Below are positions 29,021 through 39,101 of a DNA stretch of 64,000 nt, one piece after another. This DNA is from [Chlorobium] sp. 445 (lineage in GTDB: Bacteria; Bacteroidota; Chlorobiia; Chlorobiales; Thermochlorobacteraceae), in assembly GCA_002763895.1 (NCBI GenBank), contig NSLH01000001.1, positions 124,001 to 188,000 of the forward strand, given 5' to 3'. The translations under genes were made by a program, and so were the position numbers. Positions within the stretch are counted from its first letter, which is position 1. Every line of letters begins with the position of its first letter. The notes under the pieces were generated by a model. The model saw only the letters and a program-made list of their open reading frames with translations, was not told the DNA's origin and ran no database searches.

Positions 29021-29757
29021 ATGTCGAAACTCTGGCTCGTGCTGCGCTCACTCTATATTTGGGTGACCGTGCTGACCATGATTGTCATTCTCAGCACCAT
29101 TTCTATCATATTCTCAATTTTTGATCGTACAGGTACGGTGTATCTTTTCCTTGCGCGTCTCTGGTGTAGACTGTGGCTCTTTTTTTCGGGCGTTAAACTT
29201 CATGTCATTGGCAAAGAACATGTACAGCCAGATGCGACTTATGTCGTTGTGAGTAATCACGCAAGTTATTTCGATATTCCAGCGTTGCTGTTGGGTCTGC
29301 CTATCAAGAAAGTGCGCATCGTAGCCAAAGAGTCGCTGGGCAAAATTCCATTTTTGGTTGGTCAATGGCGATGGGCGATTTTATTCTCATCAAGCGTGGG
29401 GCAAACCGCGATGCGCTCAAAAGTCTCATGAAAGCCATTGAAAAACTGCGACAAGGCAAATCTGTGATTCTCTTTGCTGATGGAACGCGCTCGTTAGATG
29501 GACGCATTCAGCCCTTCAAGCGCGGTGCATTTGTGGTCGCAGAAAAAGCCGGTGTGCCGATTTTGCCTGTAACCATCTTGGGCAGCTACAAAATTATGCG
29601 GCGCGACACTGTGCTCATTTCACCGGGCGATATCACGCTCGTGATTGATAAGCCTATTCCAACAGAAGCCAAGTCCGCCGATGAACTGCTCAAAGCATCG
29701 TACGAAGTGATTTTGAACAACCATCAAAAGTTTGTAAATGAAGGCATAGCCGCATAA
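29021..29757 (+). CDS. plsC: 1-acyl-sn-glycerol-3-phosphate acyltransferase, frameshifted
   Basis: Two frames join if the T5 run at 29351-29355 is read as T6, giving KIPFFGWSMAMGDFILIKRG. The ~245-residue protein has an N-terminal membrane helix, acyltransferase block NHASYFD with the catalytic His-Asp pair, block III FADGTRSLDGRI, and block IV GVPILPVTI. PlsC adds the second acyl chain to lysophosphatidate in phospholipid synthesis. A real break between the His-Asp motif and block III would destroy an essential enzyme, so a sequence error is likely. Start ATG 29021. Confidence 0.88.
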
Positions 29758-29842
29758 TCGTGCATCAAGCACGCGCCATGAAGCGCAGGCAAGTTCAATG
29801 CTAACACCAAAAGTCTGAACATTTCAATTTAATCTGCCAAGA

Positions 29843-31062
29843 ATGATTCGTTATCTAACCGCCGGCGAATCGCATGGACCTGCCTTATCTGCAATTATCG
29901 AGGGGGTGCCTGCTGGGCTTTCACTGACGCCAGAGCACATCAACTTTCAACTCCGCCGGCGTCAACAAGGCTATGGGCGTGGCAACCGAATGAAAATTGA
30001 GACAGATACAGTCGAGATTCTCTCTGGTGTGCGCTTTGGCAAAACCATTGGCTCACCGATTACCTTACTCATTCGCAATGCAGATTGGAAAAATTGGACT
30101 GAAAAAATGAGTCAATTTGATGTGCCTGAACGCCCAATAAAAACAGTAGATGTGCCACGCCCGGACATGCTGATTTTGCAGGCGCACTCAAATATGGCTT
30201 TGAGGACATTCGCCCCGTCATTGAGCGTGCCTCAGCAAGAGAGACCGCCGCAAGAGTAGCAGCTTGCAGCGTTGCGCGAGAGTTGTTAGCGGCGTGCGGC
30301 ATCCACATTGGAAGTTACCTTTCGGCGATTGGGCAGGCAATTGAGCAAACCCCACCAGCAGAGCTGTCGACGCTGCTTGCACAAAATGCCGAAGCACTTA
30401 GCAAAAAAGCTGATGAATCACCTGTCCGCATGTTGGATAAAGCGTTGGAAGCACAAGCTATTGCACTCATTGATGGAGCAAAACAACGTGGCGATACGCT
30501 CGGCGGAATTATCGAGGTCTTTGTAACCGGCTTGCCGATTGGCTTAGGCAGCTACGCTCAATTTGACCGCAAACTCGATGGTGAGCTGGGCAAAGCCATT
30601 CTTTCTATTCAAGCCGTTAAAGGCGTCGAGATTGGTACAGCATTTCGCAATGCGGTGAGCTTTGGCTCTGAAGTGCACGATGAAATTTTCTTGGATGACA
30701 ATCGCTATCCAATGCGCAAGAGCAATCGTGCGGGCGGCTTAGAAGGTGGGATGACCAATGGTGAGCCTTTGCACCTGCGCGTGGCGATGAAACCCATTTC
30801 TACACTGATGAACCCGCTGCACTCGATTAACTTAGCGAGCATGCAAGAGACACTCTCGCACATTGAGCGCTCCGATGTCTGTGCAGCGCCCGCTTGTGCA
30901 GTGATTGCTGAAGCTGTCATTGCACCTGTGCTCGCTAATGCCCTGCTTGAAAAATTTGGTGGCGACAGTATAGACGAGTTGCAAGAGCGACTGACTGCTT
31001 ATCGCCAAAAACTCATGGCGGAGTTCAAACGCAGAGCAAAGGCACAATCCGAGCAAGCCTAA
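29843..31062 (+). CDS. aroC: Chorismate synthase, frameshifted
   Basis: N-terminal 110 residues ([38 protein letters not shown]) run in one frame and the rest in another. Reading GG at 30163-30164 as GGG gives [22 protein letters not shown], the expected sequence with the PGHADxxG motif. The C-terminal part has [21 protein letters not shown] and the RSDVCAAPA line. The joined length of ~407 residues is normal for the long (Bacillus-type) form. The enzyme makes chorismate from EPSP with reduced flavin. The single G lost is the only GC-run indel among these cases besides 61930. Confidence 0.92.
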
Positions 31063-31113
31063 TGCAAGTTGACCTGACTCATGCGCTAGCTCTGCATTGA
31101 AAAATAATCTATG

Positions 31114-31881
31114 TTAGGCGTCGCTGCCCAAGAGACTGCCGATGCCAAGCCCGCCTTCTTCTCTACCACCGTATGAAGCGCGCATAATCCGGTCAGCAAG
31201 ACGTGAGAAAGGAAGACTTTGTAGATAAACAAGACCCGGACCAGTGAGTTTGGCAAAAAACAAGCCTTCACCACCGAACAGTGCATTTTTGAAGCCACCG
31301 ACGAACTGAATGTCATAATCAACAGTAGGCGCAAATGCCACCAAGCAGCCTGTATCGACGCGCAGTGACTCACCAGCTGCCAGCGAGCGCTGAATGATGG
31401 TGCCGCCAGCATGAATAAAAGCTAATCCATCGCCTTTGAGGCGTTGCAAAATAAAGCCTTCACCGCCAAATAATCCTGTACCAATTTTTTTGGTAAAGGC
31501 AACATCGATATCCACACCTTTTGCGGCACAAAGAAATCCATCTTTTTGGCAAAGAAATTCACCGCCTAAGGCTTTCAAATCCAGCGGCACGATCTTTCCC
31601 GGATAAGGCGCTGCAAAAGCAACATGCTGCTTGCCTTGACCTGTATTGATATAAGAAGTAATGAAAAAGCTCTCACCAGTTACAATGCGTTTCAAACCAG
31701 CAAAGAGTTTGCTGCCAAAACTGCCGCCTTCTTGTCCCATAGAAGTTTGCATCTGAATGCCGTCTTCCATGTAGAGCATAGCACCGACTTCGGCGCGCAC
31801 AGTTTCACCGGGGTCAAGTTCAATTTCTACGGCTTGCATATCATCACCGAAGATTTTGTAGTCTATGATATCGGCAGGCAT
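31114..31881 (-). CDS. AIM24-family protein (TIGR00266 type)
   Basis: 255 residues of glycine-rich beta structure with the family lines GETVRAEVGAMLYMEDGI, GSFGSKLFAGLKRIVTGESFF, FGGEGFILQRL and FGGEGLFFAKLTGPG. The last two are internal repeats of the pseudo-symmetric fold. No signal peptide. Biochemical role is not known for the bacterial members. It is convergent with aroC, 51 bp apart, with no obvious terminator between. Confidence 0.88.
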   Translation of the reverse strand: MPADIIDYKIFGDDMQAVEIELDPGETVRAEVGAMLYMEDGIQMQTSMGQEGGSFGSKLFAGLKRIVTGESFFITSYINTGQGKQHVAFAAPYPGKIVPLDLKALGGEFLCQKDGFLCAAKGVDIDVAFTKKIGTGLFGGEGFILQRLKGDGLAFIHAGGTIIQRSLAAGESLRVDTGCLVAFAPTVDYDIQFVGGFKNALFGGEGLFFAKLTGPGLVYLQSLPFSRLADRIMRASYGGREEGGLGIGSLLGSDA

Positions 31882-32280
31882 AAAGAGATACGAGGTTTTA
31901 GCTTTATGAAACTTTGTGTAAAGCTGGACAGAAAAATAGCATTTCTTTCTGAATTTGGCTAAAAACAGCCGATCATAGGAGAATTTTCCACAAAAGCGCT
32001 TTGCGCATGCCTAAATTGTTAGCAAAGCAAGGGAGATAATCTTTCATTCAACTTCGCGCCAGCACATCTTTGCCCAGATGTGCTGGCGCATGCAGTTGCA
32101 AAAGACAAGGGCGCAAGCTAATTTTCAGCCCTAGGTTAAGCTGCTGCGCCTCTCATCATCACGGTTGCTGCATCTCCTCATCCGCTTTAGCGACGCTAAT
32201 GCGAAGTGAAATCAAAACTTGGCACATGCTTTGGTAGATGAAATGCACAGACTTTGTAGAGAAGTCTGGCGAAGTTCTAA
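31882..32280. other. Hairpin-rich intergenic region; no gene seen
   Basis: About 400 bp upstream of the small CxxC gene. Visible structures: GGCT/AGCC hairpin near 31957-31970; GCGCTTTGCGC near 31995-32005; a perfect 14-bp hairpin at 32056-32089; an imperfect hairpin GGCGCA...TGCGCC near 32109-32149; and the dyad TTAGCG-A-CGCTAA (32187-32199). None has a U-tract. This density suggests a structured leader or a small RNA, or an operator region for the gene at 32294. I recognise no known RNA class. Confidence 0.4.
32056..32089. repeat. Perfect 14-bp inverted repeat
   Basis: GCGCCAGCACATCT and its exact complement flank a TTGCCC loop. No T-tract on either side within 15 bp, so not a normal intrinsic terminator. 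It could be a processing or protein-binding hairpin, or the remains of a small mobile repeat; no second copy was noticed in the window. Confidence 0.8.
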
Positions 32281-32288
32281 AAGGAGGT
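32281..32288 (+). promoter_or_regulatory. Strong ribosome-binding site
   Basis: AAGGAGGT is a full match to the anti-Shine-Dalgarno and lies 5 bp before ATG 32294. Most genes in this window have only weak sites, so it fixes the start of the small CxxC gene and suggests high expression. Confidence 0.85.
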
Positions 32289-32293
32289 GGCTG

Positions 32294-32599
32294 ATGAGTA
32301 GCTCGTTTCATTCTAATGATATATCGTGTCCCTACGATCTCCCCGCGCATAAATGCCATGAGTTTGGCTGCACCAAGCATGCTGATGCGGCGGAGTCGCT
32401 GTGCATGATTCAACTGAGCATGGCACCTGAAATGCCCGCAGATCATCCTAACGGGAGTTATTTCGTGCAAATCTGCGCTTGGTGTGGCAAGGTGTTGCAT
32501 GTGCGAGCGCTCTCTCAACCGGCGCCGCAAATGTATTCTCACGGTATCTGTGAAGGTTGCCGTGATAAGATTCTCAAAGAGCGGCAAAAGCCAAATTGA
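32294..32599 (+). CDS. Small protein with paired CxxC motifs
   Basis: 101 residues; the start is fixed by a perfect RBS. The first half is polar with two Cys and several His (CPYDLPAHKCHEFGCTKH). The second half carries QICAWCGKVLHVRAL and SHGICEGCRDKIL, the zinc-ribbon-like tail often found at the C-terminus of PAS or receiver proteins, here as a stand-alone protein. Metal binding is likely. It sits 54 bp before the solute-binding lipoprotein gene. A small redox or metal-sensing adaptor is possible, but that is inference. Confidence 0.65.
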   Translation: MSSSFHSNDISCPYDLPAHKCHEFGCTKHADAAESLCMIQLSMAPEMPADHPNGSYFVQICAWCGKVLHVRALSQPAPQMYSHGICEGCRDKILKERQKPN

Positions 32600-32652
32600 A
32601 CGAACGGCTAGGCATTGGCGTTAAGCAGTGCGTTCAAAAAGCCGTTGTGCCA

Positions 32653-33674
32653 ATGCGACCTATCTCAACCCTATCGCTGGTTTTACTGCTCTTCAGCGGG
32701 CTGATAAGTTGTCAGAGCAATTCAAAAGGGAAAGTTGTCATTTACTCGCCCCACGGTAAAGAAATGCTTTCACATTTCGAAAAAAGTTTGAAGAGGCTTA
32801 CCCACAGGTGGATGTTGTCTGGCTTGATATGGGATCACAGAGTGTATTCGACCGTATCCGCACTGAAAAAGACAATCCGCAAGCGGATGTGTGGTGGGGT
32901 GGACCGAAAGAACTCTTCGTGCAAGCTGAGGCTTTAGACCTGCTTTTACCTTACCAACCGTCATGGGCAAGTGCACTTTCCACAGAGTTCAAATCGCCAA
33001 CACATCGGTGGTATGCGACGCACCGCACGCCCGAAGGCATTATGTATAACAAAGATTTACTTTCGCCAGAGCAAGCGCCCAAGGATTGGGACGACTTGCT
33101 CAGTGAAGCATGGCGTGGCAAGATTGTCATCAGAGACCCACTGCAATCGGGCACCATGCAAACCATCTTTGCAGCAATGATTGCCAAGGAAGAGGCGCGT
33201 ACGCAGTCATTGGACTCTGGATTTTACTGGCTGGAACGGCTGCATGCCAACACAAAAAGTTATGCAGCCGACCCGACGCAACTTTTTCTCAAACTTGCAC
33301 GCGGTGAAGGTGTCGTAACACTATGGAATTTCAACGATGCGCTGCTGCAAGCAAGACTGAATCAGTTCCCCTTTGGCTTTAGCATGCCTGAAAGTGGCAC
33401 TGTGTTCGCTGTGGAAGGCATTGCTATTGTGAAAGGCGCAAAGCATCTGGAGCACGCAAAACGCTTCTATGAGTTTGTAACCTCACCAGAGAGCCTTAAA
33501 GAACAAGCCGAACTATTCTATCGCATTCCAGCGCGAGATGACCTTGTGCTGGAGCTTCCATGGCTCAAGAGCGTCTCACTCAAGCCACTGGACGTAGATT
33601 TGGAAAAGATAGAGCGCAACCAAAGAGCATGGATGAAGTATTGGCAAGAGCACATTCGCCCCAGAACGCCATAG
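32653..33674 (+). CDS. ABC-type extracellular solute-binding lipoprotein, frameshifted
   Basis: Reading A6 at 32780-32785 as A7 joins two frames: VVIYSPHGKEMLSHFEKKFE, then EAYPQVDVVWLDMGSQ. The ~340-residue protein has a lipoprotein signal (ATG 32653, lipobox LISC), and the fold of iron/polyamine-type binding proteins with ADVWWGGP, APKDWDDLL and GEGVVTLWNFND. It should capture a small solute for an ABC importer, but no permease or ATPase gene is nearby. The ligand may be Fe3+ or a phosphonate-like compound; this cannot be decided here. Confidence 0.82.
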
Positions 33675-33737
33675 CTAAATTCGAAAAAATCTCAGTAATA
33701 ATCTCGATCTCGGCGATTTTACGCTCAAGCAACACCA

Positions 33738-34865
33738 ATGTCAAAATACCCGAAGTCTGAAACGTTCGATGGCTGCTTCATTTTCTTCGGCGATGTGCGT
33801 TTTGATTCGCGCTTGCAGAACATTTTGCGCTCACTTTCCAAAAAGTACTCCCGCTTGCTGCTCTTGCAAATATCGGAGCAAGATGAGACCTTTGAGTTTG
33901 AACGCTGTCAGGTGCGGTCTTTTGCTATCTCTTCGAAGGTGCGCGGCACGGTAAAGTTTCTGAAGTTTTATCGATTACTGCTGCCGGAAGTATTCAAGGT
34001 AAGAGCAAAGTTTTTCTGCGCTGAAGATGTCTTTTCACTGCCCTTAGCCTATCAAGCGGCGCGCCGTCGAAAAGCTCGGCTTTACTACGATTCGCGAGAA
34101 CTTTTCTTCGCACTTGCCCAACTTGCTAAAAAACGAATCAAACAGCGCTTCTGGGCAGGTGTGGAAGCACATTGTATCCGGCGCGCAAAAGTCTTTACCT
34201 CAGGCACGCGTGATGCCGATGCATTGGTAGCGCGTTACCGCATCAAACGACCAGAAGTCATTTTTAATTACCCACGCTACCATGCTTACAGACGCAGTCG
34301 CACACTGCACCAAAGGCTGCAACTTCCCGACGATACGGTGATCTTACTCTATCAAGGCATCATTACAGAAGGACGTGGCATCTGGAAATTGCTTAACATG
34401 CTCACTTGGCTAGAAAATCACTTTGTCGCTGTCTTTATTGGCGATGGCGATAAGCTCACAGACCTCAGGCAGGCAATTGCCGCACAAAATTATCAGCAGC
34501 GTGCATTTGCTATAGGACGCGTACCGCATGCGGAGTTGCTGCGCCTGACCGCGTCGGCTGACATCGGATTTGCGTTGATTGAACCGCTCTCTGAGAGTTA
34601 CAACTTAGCCTTACCGAACAAACTTTTTGAGTATGTCATGGCAGGCGTGCCTGTCGTGGCAAGTGATTTGCCGGCAATGAAAGACGTGATAGAAGCGTAT
34701 CGTGTGGGCACAGTCGTTTCAGCACATGAGGAAGAAAAACGCATCGCAGAGTGTGTGCTTGGACTATATGAAAATTTGGAAAAGTATCGCAGTTACTGCC
34801 GCAAAGCGCGGGAGGTCTTCAACTGGGAAGCACAAGAAGAGCAGTTGTTGCGTTTTTTTAGCTAA
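33738..34865 (+). CDS. Glycosyltransferase, GT4-like (GT-B fold)
   Basis: 375 residues. The C-terminal Rossmann half holds YQGIITEGRGIWKLLNML, FIGDGDKLTDL, ADIGFALIEPLSESYNLALPNKLFEYVMAGVPVVASD. The glutamates of E-x7-E type lie in this region. No membrane helix. It should transfer a sugar from a nucleotide donor to a cell-surface glycan or glycolipid, but acceptor and donor are unknown. It ends 15 bp before the convergent regulator gene. Confidence 0.85.
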   Translation: MSKYPKSETFDGCFIFFGDVRFDSRLQNILRSLSKKYSRLLLLQISEQDETFEFERCQVRSFAISSKVRGTVKFLKFYRLLLPEVFKVRAKFFCAEDVFSLPLAYQAARRRKARLYYDSRELFFALAQLAKKRIKQRFWAGVEAHCIRRAKVFTSGTRDADALVARYRIKRPEVIFNYPRYHAYRRSRTLHQRLQLPDDTVILLYQGIITEGRGIWKLLNMLTWLENHFVAVFIGDGDKLTDLRQAIAAQNYQQRAFAIGRVPHAELLRLTASADIGFALIEPLSESYNLALPNKLFEYVMAGVPVVASDLPAMKDVIEAYRVGTVVSAHEEEKRIAECVLGLYENLEKYRSYCRKAREVFNWEAQEEQLLRFFS

Positions 34866-34880
34866 TGCTAAGACATTTGG

Positions 34881-37035
34881 CTACTCTAAGCCAGACATTA
34901 AGGTTTGTAAGTGTTTCGGTGGCAATGTTCCAAGTTCCTTTTCAAAGGCTTCTTTGCACTGCGCGTAAATGCGGCGTGCTTCGGCATGGTCGCCGTGTTG
35001 TAAGTGAACTCGCAAGAGAATATCATAGCCTTTATCGTGTGTGCGATCGGTTTCAATGATTTGGCGACCGTGCAAAATGGCTTCTTGTTTTTCACCTTGC
35101 TTGAGCGCATGCTCAGCCAAGTACGAAAGCGTGCTAAGGTAAGTATCTTTGAGTGATTCACGCTCGAAGATTGCCCAATCTGCATACAAATCTTCTTTGA
35201 GAAAATCGCCGGTGTAGAGCGCAACTGCTTTTTTGTAGAGCGCAATACGGTCAGAGTGTTTGGCTGCCTGTGCGATGAGCGACTTAAACTCCAAGAAATC
35301 AATAAAAGCGCTTTCTCCAAGATTCAAGATGTAGGCTTTACCTTCATTGCGCAAAAATGCAGAAGGTGCTCTTGCGTCTAAGTTCGGCTCAATTGCCTTG
35401 CGAATAAATGAGATGCTATTTTTGATGACCTGTTCAACGTGGCGCTCGACTTCTCCGTTCCAGAGCAGCTCAATGAGCTCATCGGTTGTAACCGCTTTCT
35501 GGTGATTGATGAGCAAGATTTTGAAGATGTCGCGTGCTTTTTTGCGCTTCCAATCGCTTTTGGTGAGTGTGTGTGCACCAATTGTAACCACGAACTCACC
35601 AAAGGTTTTAACAAATACAGAAATAGGTTTGCTATCTGAGGCAGAGCCTGTAGTTGCATCAGAGCGGTAGCGAAGCGAGAGGCTGGAATACTTTTGCTCA
35701 ATGGCTTTGCGTGCGAATTCTATGGCAGCATGGTGGTCCGACTGACTACCCAAGGCGGGATGTTTCAGAAGGCGCTGTGTCTCAAACTCAATAAGCAGGT
35801 GATGGACTGCACCATGCGCAGAGACCTCAGCGTAGAGCTGTTGTGAGACTTTGGCATGCCTTGCGCTGTGCGTGATGTCACCAAGCGATTTGTAGAGCAC
35901 TGCAAGTGTGTCGTGGTATTGCTGTTGCATGACCTTTGAAGAAGCACGCTCTGAAGCTGAGAGTCCGTCTTGAAGCAAGGCCTGTGCGGCGCTGTGTTCG
36001 CCTTGTGCGATGAAAAGTTTAGCTAGCTCGAGCGAGGCTTGTGCATCCAAAGATTCATATCCATATTTTTGAGCAAGCACTCTGGCTTGAGTGAAATAGT
36101 CTTCAGCGCGCTCGCGCTCGCCAAGCGCTCGTTGGGCTTCACCTAATTTGGCAAGTGCCGTGATTTTTATCAAAATTGCGCCAAGTTGCTCACCAATACT
36201 AAGCGCTTCGCTGAAGGCAGCAATTGCAGCCAGATAATCGCCCATGCGCAAATAAATGGTGCCTAAGCGCAATTTTTGCTAGCAATTTCCTTTTGTTGCC
36301 CAGTTGTTCAGCAATAACAAGTGCTTTGATACAGAAATTGAGTGCGGTGGTGTAATCGCCGTAGTCTATGTAGACATCAGCGAGACTTTCGAGCGAGACA
36401 ATTTGCATGAAGGAAAAGCCATCTGCCTCAGCAAGCTCCAAACTTTGGGTCAAGTAGCGTACGGCGTCATCGTGCTTGCCGAGGTGATAGGAAGCGTACC
36501 CCAGACCATTGAGCAATCTTGGCATCAATTCGCGCGAGATATGCTCGCGTAATGCCAGCGCGCGCAAATACCACTCGAGACTGACTTCAAATTGACCCTT
36601 GATGGCATAGATATTTCCAATGTTATGCAGAAATGACGCAATGCTGCGCTTCTGACCTATTTTCTCTTGAAGTGAAAGTGCAGCCTGAAAATGCTCCAAT
36701 GCTATATCCAAGTTGCCAATGTCGTGATGACCAATGCCAAGAAGGTTATGGGCGCTGCTTTCATACTGGTTGGCGTCATAATAGCGCGCTTTCTCGAGCA
36801 AAAGTTCTGCCCACGCAATCGTTTGCGCATAATTATTTAGAACATGTGAGCAAATTGCAAGTTCTTTGAGAGTGTCAAGCAATGTGTGTGTATCGCCTTG
36901 AGCTTCAACTTGATGAAGTGCAAGTTCAAGGTCGGTGTATGCTGTGCGAGTGTCCGTGTATCGGAGGGTTTTGGCTCGCTCTAAAAGGTCGCGCGCAGAA
37001 TTCGGACAAGCATGATGCACTCTTTTCTTAGCCAT
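34881..37035 (-). CDS. TPR/SARP-type (BTAD) transcriptional regulator, frameshifted
   Basis: Two frames join if T5 at 36273-36277 (A5 on the coding strand) is read as four, giving KRKLLAKLRLGTIYLRMGDY in a TPR repeat. The ~718-residue protein has about ten TPR units in the first ~430 residues, then a winged-helix of OmpR/SARP kind (KSDWKRKKARDIFKILLINH, VTTDELIELLWNG) and a C-terminal BTAD-like helical domain ending GTLPPKHLQTLMSGLE. Most SARPs have the DNA-binding domain at the N-terminus, so the order here is reversed. Target genes unknown. Confidence 0.8.
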
Positions 37036-37146
37036 AAGAGCAAGCCCCTTTAGGCAAATGGCAAGTAAGACTCAATAATAAAGTTCAGTAATAGCTTCTA
37101 AAAATCAGCATCGGCTCAAAGATGGGCGGAAAAATGCACAAGTGTG

Positions 37147-37219
37147 TGGAGCTAAGGAGATTCGAACTCCTGACCTCTGCAGTGCGATTGCAGCGCTCTA
37201 CCAACTGAGCTATAGCCCC
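37147..37219 (-). tRNA. tRNA-Ala, anticodon CGC
   Basis: 73-nt cloverleaf on the minus strand: acceptor GGGGCTA/TAGCTCC with the alanine identity pair G3-U70, D-arm GCTC...GAGC, anticodon stem CTGCA/TGCAG with loop ATCGCAC (anticodon CGC), and T-arm AGGAG-TTCGAAT-CTCCT. CCA is not encoded. It reads GCG codons. Confidence 0.95.
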
Positions 37220-37460
37220 AAGTAGTCTAAGAAATATAAGGATATAAAGATACAGGTTCAAAGATAGGTTTGCAAATCGCAAAGATAAGGGGACAAACAG
37301 GTTCTAATGTTTGTTCATGTCTCATGTTCGAGCAATAAATCCTTGCTGCAGCGCTTGCATAAGAACGCTTAGCAATACGGCAATCGCTGATTTTTTTATT
37401 ACTTTGTGCAAAAATGTGGCAAGCCTTGCTTGCAAAAAAATTCATCTTGTCAATTTTACT

Positions 37461-38223
37461 ATGACATCGGAATCCCAAAAAGACGTGCAGAAGAAGGAGA
37501 GAAAAATCCTGGTTGTGGATGACGACCCGGGTGTGCTGCAAGTTATTAGTCGCCAACTTCAAGCTAATGGATATGAAACAGTGCTTGCAAATAGTGCAGA
37601 TGAAGCGGAAGCGATTTTGAACAAGTACGATTTGCCGATTGTCATCTGTGACAAGACGATGCCACACCGAAGCGGCTTGGATTTATGTCGCAGTCTGCGG
37701 CAGAATCCTAAAACGAAGGGAGTTTATTTCATCATGATTACGGCATGGGGAACACAAGATGAAAAAGTGCGTGCACTCAGCGAAGGCGTCGATGACTACC
37801 TATCCAAATCACTCAAGCCGTCTGAACTCTTAGCGCGCGTTCAAGTTGGGTTTCGCATTTTAGAGTTGCAAGAGCAGATTGTCAATCTTGAGCGTGCAGC
37901 GGCAGCAATGGCGGTGGTAGCCACGCTGGCGCATGAAATCAATAATCCGCTCACAGGACTGCTGGGGTTCTTAGAACTTGCGTTACAAAAACTAAATCGG
38001 GAATCGCTGCGGGAAGATGATGTGGAAAAAGTTAAAAAAAATGCTCGAGCGCGTGCACGAACAAGGCAAGCGAATTGAAGATGTAGTTAAAAGGTTGATG
38101 AGCTTACGCCAATACTCCACAAAAACTTATCTGGATGGTATCGAGATGGTAGACCTTACTAAAGAGACAACACCAGAGAGTGAAACGAAACCGAACGAAC
38201 ATCGTCCTAAATTGAACATTTGA
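37461..38223 (+). CDS. Receiver plus histidine-dimerisation protein without an ATPase domain, frameshifted
   Basis: Reading A8 at 38034-38041 as A7 joins the frames into VEKVKKMLERVHEQGKRIED. The ~254-residue protein has an N-terminal receiver (VVDDDP, ICDKTMPHRSG with the phospho-Asp, SKSLKP) and a HisKA/DHp helix pair with ATLAHEINNPLTGLLGF, the H-box. There is no HATPase domain; the chain ends soon after DHp. It may act in a phosphorelay or be phosphorylated in trans. ATG 37461 is chosen as the first Met before the receiver. It is 4 bp before the UbiA gene. Confidence 0.8.
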
Positions 38224-38227
38224 GCAA

Positions 38228-39094
38228 ATGCCAACCGTAGCATTTCATACAAGTAAAATTCTTGCGTTTGGTACTATTGTGCGTCCCTCCAACGTCGTCC
38301 TGTTTTTTCTTGCAATTCTGCTTGGTGCGTTTGTTACATCGGGCATAAGTGCATTTGAAGAACCAAAAGTATGGCTCGCTGCAATTTCAGGTACACTGGT
38401 CGGGGCAGCGGCAAATGTCATTAATGACGTGATGGATATGGAAATTGACCGTATCAACAAACCAAAACGTCCGCTCATCAGCGGTGCACTCACTGCGCAG
38501 GAAGCACGTTGGTATTGGCTTGCGCTAAGTGCATTAGGTATCTTGACGGCAGCTGGGATTTCTCTGCTGCATCTGATGATTGCCATAAGCTCAACTGCTG
38601 TGCTATACGCTTACAGTGCAGTGCTCAAACACATCGCCTTGTTAGGCAATATCGTGGTGTCAGCAGTTGTAAGTTTGGGACTAATTTATGCAGCATTAGC
38701 AATCGGTGACTTAAGTGCGCTGTGGTTCCCAGTTACATTTTGCTTTTTCTTCAATTTAGGACGTGAAATTCTCAAAGATCTCGAGGATACAGAAGGTGAT
38801 AGAGCTGGCGGCGCAAACACACTTCCACTTAAAATTGGTACAGTAAAGACGCTTTATGTGATTTCAATCATCTACCTCTCTGTTGTCATGCTCTCACTTG
38901 TGCCTTATTTTCAGGGGCTCTATGGCAAATGGTACCTGCTGAGCGTAGTGCTCACGACCGATGCCATAATGCTTTACGTGATTGTGCGGGCATGGCGAAC
39001 TCAAACAAAAGAAAATTTTTATAGACTCAATTCGCTGCTCAAATGGGCAATGCTGACTGGCATTGTAGCCATTGCACTGGGACAATTGGAGTAA
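38228..39094 (+). CDS. UbiA-family prenyltransferase
   Basis: 288 residues, eight or nine membrane helices. Both aspartate-rich motifs are present: NDVMDMEID (about 66-74) and DLEDTEGD (about 180-187). KPKRPLISGALT after the first is typical of the geranylgeranylglycerol-phosphate geranylgeranyltransferase-like and related groups. UbiA enzymes attach prenyl chains to quinone, chlorophyll or lipid head groups. In a phototroph it might serve bacteriochlorophyll or quinone synthesis, but the NxxxDxxxD lines differ from BchG/BchK as I know them. Co-transcribed with the receiver protein and trpA. Confidence 0.85.
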   Translation: MPTVAFHTSKILAFGTIVRPSNVVLFFLAILLGAFVTSGISAFEEPKVWLAAISGTLVGAAANVINDVMDMEIDRINKPKRPLISGALTAQEARWYWLALSALGILTAAGISLLHLMIAISSTAVLYAYSAVLKHIALLGNIVVSAVVSLGLIYAALAIGDLSALWFPVTFCFFFNLGREILKDLEDTEGDRAGGANTLPLKIGTVKTLYVISIIYLSVVMLSLVPYFQGLYGKWYLLSVVLTTDAIMLYVIVRAWRTQTKENFYRLNSLLKWAMLTGIVAIALGQLE

Positions 39095-39101
39095 AACACT
39101 C

